From CAYNGH01 sp964396845 (GTDB taxonomy: Bacteria; Vulcanimicrobiota; JAJTBE01; CAYNGH01): 13,845 nucleotides of DNA. Below the pieces are notes generated by a model, which saw only the letters and a list, made by a program, of their open reading frames with translations, was not told where the DNA came from and did no database searches. The stretch lies in assembly GCA_964396845.1 (NCBI GenBank), contig CAYNGH010000086.1, positions 1 to 13,845 on the forward strand, in the 5' to 3' direction. Shown piece after piece: positions 7,808 to 13,845 of this stretch; positions within the stretch are counted from its first letter, which is position 1, and each line of letters opens with the position of its first letter. The position numbers were made by a program, and so were the translations under genes.

Positions 7808-7836
7808 ATGGGATAGATTGTCGCCGTCTATCCCAT
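7808..7836 (+). promoter_or_regulatory. Perfect 10-bp hairpin between pilP and pilQ
   Basis: ATGGGATAGA (7808-7817) and TCTATCCCAT (7827-7836) are exact reverse complements separated by a nine-base loop. Only three T follow (7836-7838), so it is a weak terminator at best. Its position, 45 bases before the pilQ start, fits a partial terminator, an mRNA processing or stability element, or an operator. It lies in the only long gap (145 bases) within the pil unit. Confidence 0.6.
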
Positions 7837-7881
7837 TTGGCAATATCCTAAATCTTAGAATCAGGAGGTGTAAAGGATAAA

Positions 7882-9864
7882 ATGACAAGAAACAGAGGCT
7901 GGATAACCAGACTCAGCTTGATGACTGTCGTGTTTTTCCTGGCAATGACCCTTGCCAGTTATGCATCGACAGTAACGGGCTTGATGGTCAACAAAGCCGA
8001 TGAAACAGTGGAAATCCACTTGAGAGCATCGGGTCCTGTTAACTATCGAGTTCTCAGTACCAGCAAGCCGAGGCATGCCCTGGTAGTCGATATGCCCAAT
8101 GCTTCTGTATTGGACAGCGCAATGAAAACTGTCCAAATTGACAAGGGCATTATCGAAAGGACCATGATAAGGCGTGAAGGCGGAAGGGCCCGTTTGGTAG
8201 TAGAGGTATTACATCCCGTAAAATATCTGATCAAGGCGGCACCCGGGAATCGGGGATTTATCCTGACGGTTGGGACCCAGACCATTGCAGCGAAAGAATC
8301 GAAAGCTGTTCCTAAAATGGCCGCTGGGGAACCGACCATGGAAAGTCCCGAACCAGTAAAACCTCCCAAGGCCGAAAAGGCCCCTGTAGCCTACAAGACT
8401 GCTTTTCATCACAAGGACTTGCGACCCAAGCCGGCGCCTGCAGCAAAGGTTGCACCGGTTAAGATGGTGAGCATCGACTTTGTGAATGCTGATCTGATTT
8501 ATGTGCTCAAACTTCTGGCCAAAGAGCTGGATGTTAACCTGGTGACTGACGACACCGTAACTGGTGCAGTGACTATGAGCCTTAAAAATGTATCGGCACA
8601 GACTGCAATGAACATCATAATCAAGATGAACGGCTTCAAGCAGAAAAAGTTGGGGAACATTCTGTTCGTTGGATCGGAAGATACAATGAATGCAATCACT
8701 CCCGACGTCATCACCTATCAACCGACAGGTGACGTTCATCTCAAGGTTTACCGGCTTGAGAACATTGGTGCCAGCGATGCGGTTTCCACAATCAAGGCAT
8801 CATTCCCCCTGGTGGACGCTCAGGCCTCGCCCAGCGAGAACGCTGTAATCGTCAATGCCAACACTTCAATGATGGCAGAAATTGACGTCCTCATCCACGG
8901 AATCGACATTCCGAAGCCCGACACCGATGTGGCCCCTGGCCCCCGGGAAAAGGTGGAAGTTGTCCGGCTTAAATATGCCGTTGCGGATGATGTGATGGGT
9001 CTTTTAAACACTCTGTTAGGTTCAGATGCTCCTGCCACAATGGAAGTTGACAAGAGGCTCAACGCCATAGTGTTCAAGGGCTATGAAACCCAGATCGACA
9101 AAGCCAAGGCCCAGTTGGAAGACCTGGATATTCCCCTTCAGCAGGTTATGATTGCCGTAAAGGTAGTTGACCTGTCAGAAACCGGCGGAAAATCCCTGGG
9201 AATAGACTGGCAGGTAGGATCCCGAGATGGAACTCAGCCTTTACAGTGGTATGAGGTATCCAGCGGACATGCATCCAGCACTGCCAATGAATACAACCCA
9301 TATTCCGGCGGGCCGGCAAGCTATGCTGACAGCCCAATCGGTTTCTTCATCCGGGACCCCTTCGTCCTTCGTTCTGCCATATCAATGGCAATAACCAAGG
9401 GTGAGGCAAAGGTTCTGGCATCACCCAGAGTTGCAGCCCTGGACGGCGAGAAAGCCACCATTCATATTGGTGACAAGTATCCCATCGTTTACTACGATCC
9501 GAGAGCTGGACAGTATCAGGTGATTTATGTTGATATCGGCATCAAGCTGGAAGTTACCCCCAAAATCAGTCCTGACGGTTATATCTCAACCCAGATTAAC
9601 ACCAGCGTATCTGATCTGAGGGAACTTATCAACAACCAGTATCCCAGAACAACAGAGCGTACTGCTGAGTTGACCATTCGTGTCAAGGACAACAACACCA
9701 TCGTCATAGGCGGAATGGTGCAGGAGTCCACCAGGCAGAACGTCAAGAAGGTCCCCTTCCTGGGCGACATACCCATCCTTGGTCAGATGTTTACTCAGAC
9801 GACCAGCGACAGGGCAAAGGGAGAAGTGGTCATAATGATTACTCCCAAGATCATCACCCAGTAA
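7882..9864 (+). CDS. pilQ: Type IV pilus outer-membrane secretin PilQ
   Basis: Forms the gated outer-membrane ring through which the pilus fibre passes. The 660 residues show: a signal peptide with cleavage probably after Ala28; one AMIN domain at about 32-120, which typically binds peptidoglycan; a Pro/Lys/Ala-rich linker (about 135-190); an N0/STN domain from about 194 to 275; two N1-type (secretin_N) modules at about 284-340 and 357-415; and the secretin barrel from about 420 to the end. The barrel has VLASPRVAALDG (about 511-522), ITPKISPDG-like VTPKISPDG, and the hallmark VPFLGDIPILGQMF at 624-637. ATG start with AGGAGGTG (7863-7870) twelve bases upstream. A single AMIN domain is fewer than in some PilQ proteins. 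Last gene of the unit, closed by a strong terminator 20 bases downstream. Confidence 0.97.
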   Translation: MTRNRGWITRLSLMTVVFFLAMTLASYASTVTGLMVNKADETVEIHLRASGPVNYRVLSTSKPRHALVVDMPNASVLDSAMKTVQIDKGIIERTMIRREGGRARLVVEVLHPVKYLIKAAPGNRGFILTVGTQTIAAKESKAVPKMAAGEPTMESPEPVKPPKAEKAPVAYKTAFHHKDLRPKPAPAAKVAPVKMVSIDFVNADLIYVLKLLAKELDVNLVTDDTVTGAVTMSLKNVSAQTAMNIIIKMNGFKQKKLGNILFVGSEDTMNAITPDVITYQPTGDVHLKVYRLENIGASDAVSTIKASFPLVDAQASPSENAVIVNANTSMMAEIDVLIHGIDIPKPDTDVAPGPREKVEVVRLKYAVADDVMGLLNTLLGSDAPATMEVDKRLNAIVFKGYETQIDKAKAQLEDLDIPLQQVMIAVKVVDLSETGGKSLGIDWQVGSRDGTQPLQWYEVSSGHASSTANEYNPYSGGPASYADSPIGFFIRDPFVLRSAISMAITKGEAKVLASPRVAALDGEKATIHIGDKYPIVYYDPRAGQYQVIYVDIGIKLEVTPKISPDGYISTQINTSVSDLRELINNQYPRTTERTAELTIRVKDNNTIVIGGMVQESTRQNVKKVPFLGDIPILGQMFTQTTSDRAKGEVVIMITPKIITQ

Positions 9865-9884
9865 GGAAACCCCTAAGCCACAAC

Positions 9885-9914
9885 AAAAGAGTCGGGAAAC
9901 CGGCTCTTTTTTTT
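9885..9914 (+). terminator. Intrinsic terminator after pilQ
   Basis: AAAAGAGTCGG (9885-9895) pairs with CCGGCTCTTTT (9900-9910) over eleven base pairs with one U-G wobble, around a GAAA tetraloop. It runs into eight T (9907-9914). It lies 20 bases past the pilQ stop and marks the end of the pilMNPQ transcript. Confidence 0.93.
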
Positions 9915-10012
9915 ATCGTTTGAATTTTCATTGAAGACTGCTTTTTTGATATTAAAAAGACATGGATGAAAGGCAGAAAAACTCACCGGCATAATTCCTG
10001 CAGGAGAGTTCA

Positions 10013-10060
10013 ATGTATCAGGCAGGTTATTTCTATCCCTTTAAATTGCTAATTGTGTAA
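10013..10060 (+). CDS. Possible 15-residue leader peptide (very tentative)
   Basis: ATG to TAA encodes MYQAGYFYPFKLLIV, a short hydrophobic, aromatic-rich peptide. AGGAG at 10002-10006 lies six bases before the ATG. Such a frame can arise by chance and the promoter proposed below overlaps it, so both may not be used together. Confidence 0.15.
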   Translation: MYQAGYFYPFKLLIV

Positions 10061-10068
10061 TATATTAT
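10040..10068 (+). promoter_or_regulatory. Candidate sigma-70 promoter
   Basis: TTTAAA (10040-10045, four of six matches to TTGACA), a 17-base spacer, then TATTAT (10063-10068, five of six matches to TATAAT). A transcript would start near 10075, run through the hairpin at 10158-10204, and could extend into the gene at 10289. Confidence 0.4.
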
Positions 10069-10157
10069 AAAGGAAAAACCCGATACAGAAAGAATAAATA
10101 AGTGTTTGAACTGGTATATATTCTCCATGAGAGAAAGAGTCATTGTCAGTATAGCTT

Positions 10158-10204
10158 GAGCGAACAAGACCCGCCGGGGCTCCGTTGGAAACGGATGATT
10201 TTTT
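10158..10204 (+). terminator. GC-rich hairpin pair with T-run; terminator or attenuator-like
   Basis: GAGC (10158-10161) can pair with GCTC (10179-10182) and enclose a CCC/GGG stem. It competes with a second stem, TCCGTT (10181-10186) with AACGGA (10190-10195), which is followed after three bases by six T (10199-10204). Two mutually exclusive structures, the second terminator-like, lie 85 bases before the start codon of the next gene. The stem is only six base pairs, so efficiency is uncertain. Confidence 0.45.
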
Positions 10205-10288
10205 GTTTGCCACTTATAATTATACGGCTTTGCATCAGTCCTAAGTATATGTTTCGATAGCTCTTGACTGTTGAAAGGTGGTTTATCG

Positions 10289-13200
10289 ATGAGCGATGTT
10301 AATTCCGTTATGATGGAGGCGGAAACCGCACTCAATGAGCGGGAATGGGATTTGGCCATAGATAAATACAAGGAAGCCCTGGGGCTGGATCCTCAGAATG
10401 AAGAAGCCTGTACTAAGCTGGCTGAGGTTTATGCTGTCAGGGGACTGGTCACCAATGTAGTTGAAACTTACTTCAACCTGATGGAAATCCTGGAGCAGAA
10501 GCAGAATTATGACATGGCCGTGGAAGTTGCCCGCTGGATTATGAAGGTTCAGCCGGAAAACGACAAAGCTCGGATGAAGACCATTCTCATTTATAAAAAG
10601 AAAGGCGACATGGACGAGGTTGTAAACCAGTCCCTGCAGTTGGCCCGTCTATATATCGAACTGAACCAGGGAGATCAGTCCATCCTTCTTCTTAAAAACG
10701 CTCAGGAAATTGCCCCCGACAACCTGTATATCGGCCTTGAGCTGGCTGAAATGTATATCAGCCATGGCCATATTCAGGAGGGAACAAACCAGTATCGCAA
10801 GATTGCCAACGCCTATCTGAACAAAGGCGATTACGAAAAGGCCGCAGAAGCCTTTCGTCGAATGAAGGTGGTCATCCCGGAGGATCCACAGCTGTTATTC
10901 ACTCTGGGCAATCTATACATGAACCTGGGCAAGTTCAACGAAGCCGAAGCAGAGTTCAGGGCCATCCTCCGCCACAATCTGAACCACACCGATGCCCTGA
11001 TGTCCCTGGGAGAAGTCTGCCAGAAAAAGGGACAGTTCAGAGATGCCATCCTGGCTTTTAACAAGATTCTCTCCATCAATCCCCAGGATGAAAAGGCAAA
11101 GGAGCGTCTGGGAGAACTTCATCACGCCAGCGAATCTCCCGGTGAAGCTGTAAAGTTTTACCTGGAGGCTGCCAATGCTTATCAGTATAACGAAAATATT
11201 GAAAAAGCCATAATGCTTTACCAGAGGGTCCTGTCCATAGACACATCCAATCCCACTGCATGCCGAGAGCTTACAAACTTGGGCGCTCCCCTGGAAGCCG
11301 AAGGTGCAGGCTCTGGAGTTCCCAAAGACACTTCTTATGAAGTCAGGGTGCCGGCAGAATCAGTCATGCCTGATGAAACAGGAAGGGATGATATTGACCT
11401 GGATCTGGACGATCCATACCTGGAAGAGATTGCAGGAATTGAAATGCCTGGTGATGATGAGATTTCCGCACTGGATGAACCCTTGGATCTGGGCGGGCTG
11501 GAGCTGGAGGGAGAAGATACCATTGACGAGTTTATGCCCAGGGAAGCTCAACTAAACACTCCCCAGGCAGGGGCAGTTCCTTCGGCTTTTGGTTCTTCTG
11601 ACAGTCCGGATGTCAACATCCGGGAGTTAAAAAAAGGCTATGAGGGCGAACTTACTTATAACGAATCCAACGATTTAAGCCCCGACCTGATGTATGACGA
11701 CGATATGAACCTTCAGGAAGAAGAAATGGGCTTTTCATATGACCAGCAGGACTCAGAAGAAGAAGGCGATTACGATTACGATTATGAAGAAGAGGATTCC
11801 GCCGAGGAGGAGGCAGAACGGCGGGGCCTTCGTCGCAAGGATGAAGATGATTCTTCACTTCGCCGTGGTCTGTCCAAGAAAAAGGCTCTTTCCAAGAGAA
11901 TTACCAGCAAACGGGCAGGGGTAGTCAGTACTGCTTCCAGTGTAAAGAAACCCAGCCTTCCTAAACGGGGACTTGCTTCCAAGGGCAAGGGGCTTTTCCG
12001 CCGGAGAAGACAGGAAGAGCAGTTTGAAGAGGAAGTCCAGCCCATGGAATTCCCAGAACCAGAACAAACTCCTCCCCTAACCATGGGTGATGAACCCAGC
12101 GAGATGTTCGACGATTTCGAAGCTCCCCCGGCCTTTGATGAAGAAGGTTTTTCCGAGGCTATGGATACTGGCCTTCCTGCCATGGATGAAGGTTTTGGCG
12201 ATTTGTCCGGTATGGATGAATCAGGAGAATATCCCCCCATGGGCGAGGAATTTCCTGCCATGGATTCTGATCTTCCTCTTATGGATGAAGGTTTTGGCGA
12301 CTTGTCCGGTATGGATGAATCAGGGGAGTACCCTCCCATGGGCGAAGAATTCCCAGCTATGAATTCTGATCTTCCTGCCATGGATGAAGGTTTTGGCGTC
12401 ATGCCCGGCATGGATGAGTTAGAGGAATATCCTTCCGGGGATTTCGAAGCCCCACTGGGTGAAGGTCTTGGTGAAATGTCCGGTATGGATGAGTTAGGGG
12501 AATACCCCCCCATGGGCGAGGAGTTTCCTGCCATGGATACGGATCTGCCATCTATGGATGAAGGCTTTGGTGAAATGCCCGGTATGGATGAATTAGGGGA
12601 ATATCCTTCCGGGGACCAGGAATCATCTTATCCCTACGATGAGAACGAAGATATGGAGCAACCAGAAGCCTGGGATGAGGATTCATCCCCACAGGAGCTT
12701 ATGCCCCAGGATATGCAAATCATAGAAGATGAAGCTGTCCCCGAAGAACAGGATCTTTCGGGTAGTGGCCCTGAGTCAGGGCTTCTTGGAATGAAAAAGA
12801 AAAAATCCCTGCGTTCTCTTTTCACCCGCAAACAATTAAAAAAAGAGTTTCCCACTGGGAAGAAGATATCCACGGAAAAACTCCTGGGGGGCAGAAAATA
12901 TGGAGGTGACGGCGAAACCCTGGGACAGAAGAGGTTGCTTCGCCGAAGTCGGGATGAAGCTCCGGAAGAAGAGCTGGAGATGTATTCCGCCGATGAGCCT
13001 CTTTCAATGGAGCCGGAATCGGTGGGGACTCCTTCGGCATTCGAAGATCCCTCAGGTGAGGATTTCCTCGGGGAAGATATGTCCTATGACGGCGAGCTTA
13101 GCTATGGGGCCGACGAAGATCATGAGCTGTCGGCGGGTTCCATTCCCGACTTTGAGTCGGAATTTGATCAGCCAGAAGCCCTGGAAGATGACCTGAGTAT

Positions 13201-13845
13201 TTACCCGGAAGTTGATGATCTCACAGATCTTCCAGAGATACATGGTTTCGACGATATCCAGCTGGACAGTGAAATGACCGCAGATGCCGGTGAGCTTCCC
13301 CCCATGGAAATTCCCGATCTGGAAATTGAAGAGGACACATCCTTCTCATCAGACCCGGCTTTTGACACTTTGATTACAGAAGATGAAGAAGATAACCGCG
13401 AGATTATGTTCACCGGAGATGAGATGGCCCAGACTCTGGAATCCCTGGAAGGCATAGACACAGAAGACCAGTTACTGCCCCTTCTGGATGAATACGGGGA
13501 AGGTTCCCCGGACATTCCCACCAGCAAGCCGACATCCTTCCTGGGCCAGGGAGAGGTCCCCCCGGCTGAGAGCCTTATGGATTATGAAGACGAACTGGAC
13601 ATGATGATGGACCTGGATGAGGAGGAGGATGACCAGGAATCAGACATGCCAGATTCCCTGACATCTCTGGAGGAAGAAAGCATACCCCCCGCCGAGGTTG
13701 TGATGCCGGAGCCTTCAGGACTGGAAGAAATCCAGGAAGTTGAAATTGAAGTTGACGAGAGTTCTGCCGGGACAGACTCCCTGGCGGATTTCGGGGATCT
13801 TCTCAAACTTGCCCAGGAGATAGAAAACATCATCCCCGACGAGGA
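10289..13845 (+). CDS. Giant TPR protein with acidic, repeat-bearing C-terminal region (3' partial)
   Basis: One uninterrupted frame of 1185 codons runs off the right edge. The ATG at 10289 has AAGGTGG ending seven bases upstream, and an in-frame stop lies at 10265. Residues 1 to about 330 are TPRs, clearest at about 1-35, 165-197, 200-233, 234-267 and 288-320 (ends such as ALGLDPQN and ILSINPQD). There is no signal peptide or membrane helix, so the protein should be cytoplasmic. From about 350 on it is Asp/Glu/Pro/Met-rich and probably disordered. Two lysine/arginine-rich islands interrupt it, at about 516-580 (with LFRRRRQEE) and 831-893 (with MKKKKSLRSLFTRK). A tandem repeat block lies at 632-776. 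I do not recognise a named family. The TPR plus acidic composition recalls FimV-type polar hub proteins, but there is no LysM or membrane segment and the order of parts is reversed. It is not a PilF/Tgl-type pilotin, which would carry a lipoprotein signal. Position behind pilQ suggests a pilus or polarity role (inference). Confidence 0.88.
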   Translation, partial: MSDVNSVMMEAETALNEREWDLAIDKYKEALGLDPQNEEACTKLAEVYAVRGLVTNVVETYFNLMEILEQKQNYDMAVEVARWIMKVQPENDKARMKTILIYKKKGDMDEVVNQSLQLARLYIELNQGDQSILLLKNAQEIAPDNLYIGLELAEMYISHGHIQEGTNQYRKIANAYLNKGDYEKAAEAFRRMKVVIPEDPQLLFTLGNLYMNLGKFNEAEAEFRAILRHNLNHTDALMSLGEVCQKKGQFRDAILAFNKILSINPQDEKAKERLGELHHASESPGEAVKFYLEAANAYQYNENIEKAIMLYQRVLSIDTSNPTACRELTNLGAPLEAEGAGSGVPKDTSYEVRVPAESVMPDETGRDDIDLDLDDPYLEEIAGIEMPGDDEISALDEPLDLGGLELEGEDTIDEFMPREAQLNTPQAGAVPSAFGSSDSPDVNIRELKKGYEGELTYNESNDLSPDLMYDDDMNLQEEEMGFSYDQQDSEEEGDYDYDYEEEDSAEEEAERRGLRRKDEDDSSLRRGLSKKKALSKRITSKRAGVVSTASSVKKPSLPKRGLASKGKGLFRRRRQEEQFEEEVQPMEFPEPEQTPPLTMGDEPSEMFDDFEAPPAFDEEGFSEAMDTGLPAMDEGFGDLSGMDESGEYPPMGEEFPAMDSDLPLMDEGFGDLSGMDESGEYPPMGEEFPAMNSDLPAMDEGFGVMPGMDELEEYPSGDFEAPLGEGLGEMSGMDELGEYPPMGEEFPAMDTDLPSMDEGFGEMPGMDELGEYPSGDQESSYPYDENEDMEQPEAWDEDSSPQELMPQDMQIIEDEAVPEEQDLSGSGPESGLLGMKKKKSLRSLFTRKQLKKEFPTGKKISTEKLLGGRKYGGDGETLGQKRLLRRSRDEAPEEELEMYSADEPLSMEPESVGTPSAFEDPSGEDFLGEDMSYDGELSYGADEDHELSAGSIPDFESEFDQPEALEDDLSIYPEVDDLTDLPEIHGFDDIQLDSEMTADAGELPPMEIPDLEIEEDTSFSSDPAFDTLITEDEEDNREIMFTGDEMAQTLESLEGIDTEDQLLPLLDEYGEGSPDIPTSKPTSFLGQGEVPPAESLMDYEDELDMMMDLDEEEDDQESDMPDSLTSLEEESIPPAEVVMPEPSGLEEIQEVEIEVDESSAGTDSLADFGDLLKLAQEIENIIPDE
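12182..12616 (+). repeat. In-frame tandem repeats of 33 codons in the TPR/acidic gene
   Basis: Unit starts at 12182, 12281, 12380, 12455 and 12554. Steps are 99, 99, 75 and 99 bases, and the last unit is partial. The consensus core is MDEGFGxxxGMDExxEYP, followed in long units by PMGEEFPAMDxDLP. Units three and five share a shorter variant ending in EYPSGD. A partial copy of the unit end precedes the first full unit (about 12155-12181). Confidence 0.9.

Larger units (their letters stand above)
9915..10288 (+). promoter_or_regulatory. 374-base non-coding region before the TPR/acidic gene
   Basis: AT-rich region with no convincing protein gene on either strand. It contains, in order, a 10-base palindrome TCCTGCAGGA (9996-10005), a 15-codon frame with a ribosome binding site (10013-10060), a promoter-like pair (10040-10068), a GC-rich hairpin cluster with a T-run (10158-10204), and a lone TATAAT (10215-10220). 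Its length and the terminator-like element suggest a regulated leader or a separate small transcript. Confidence 0.5.

Noticed and set aside
9962..9994. Ten-codon frame starting ATGGATGAA
   Set aside because: No ribosome binding site and too short to support.
10033..10371. 112-codon minus-strand frame covering the leader and the start of the TPR gene
   Set aside because: It overlaps the well-supported start of the plus-strand gene and shows no family features.
11782..12534. 250-codon open frame on the minus strand, Ser/Pro/Gly-rich and repetitive
   Set aside because: It is the antisense shadow of the 33-codon repeats and acidic codons of the plus-strand gene; it has no ribosome binding site and no recognisable domain.

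Overview
The window looks like a chromosomal stretch of a diderm (Gram-negative) bacterium. A secretin (PilQ) needs an outer membrane, and the type IV pilus alignment genes are typical proteobacterial/Desulfobacterota-type genes. Strong AGGAGG-type Shine-Dalgarno sites, frequent TTG/GTG starts, moderate GC content and a large membrane 'spermidine-synthase-like' protein would suit a deltaproteobacterial (Desulfobacterota-like) genome. That placement is an inference and cannot be proved from the window alone.

Layout, all genes on the + strand. (1) 2-4986: three closely spaced genes. They are the 3' part of a Wzy/O-antigen-ligase-type membrane protein with C-terminal TPRs, a prepilin peptidase (PilD) with an unusually long N-terminal insertion, and an 848-residue polytopic protein with an internal SAM-binding, spermidine-synthase-like domain. 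Two of them start at TTG codons fixed by good ribosome binding sites. (2) 4987-5266: a 280-base gap rich in small inverted repeats, leading into (3) 5267-9864: pilM, pilN, pilP and pilQ. This is the inner-membrane-to-secretin alignment complex of the type IV pilus. No pilO is present between pilN and pilP, and a perfect 10-bp hairpin lies between pilP and pilQ. The unit ends in a textbook intrinsic terminator at 9885-9914. (4) 9915-10288: a 374-base non-coding region with a plausible promoter, a GC-rich hairpin followed by six T, and a second -10-like box. (5) 10289 to beyond the right edge: one open frame of at least 1185 codons. It has about 330 residues of TPRs, followed by more than 850 residues of very acidic, low-complexity sequence interrupted by two strongly basic islands and by a block of 33-residue tandem repeats.

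Together the window reads as a type IV pilus / cell-surface locus. PilD matures prepilins. PilM-PilN-PilP-PilQ couple the cytoplasmic motor side to the outer-membrane pore. The Wzy-like protein could act on surface glycans or pilin glycosylation (inference). The large TPR/acidic protein is the most unusual item: it has the general composition of a cytoplasmic polar hub (FimV-like in charge and TPR content, but not in architecture). No tRNA, rRNA, CRISPR array, insertion sequence or attachment site was seen.
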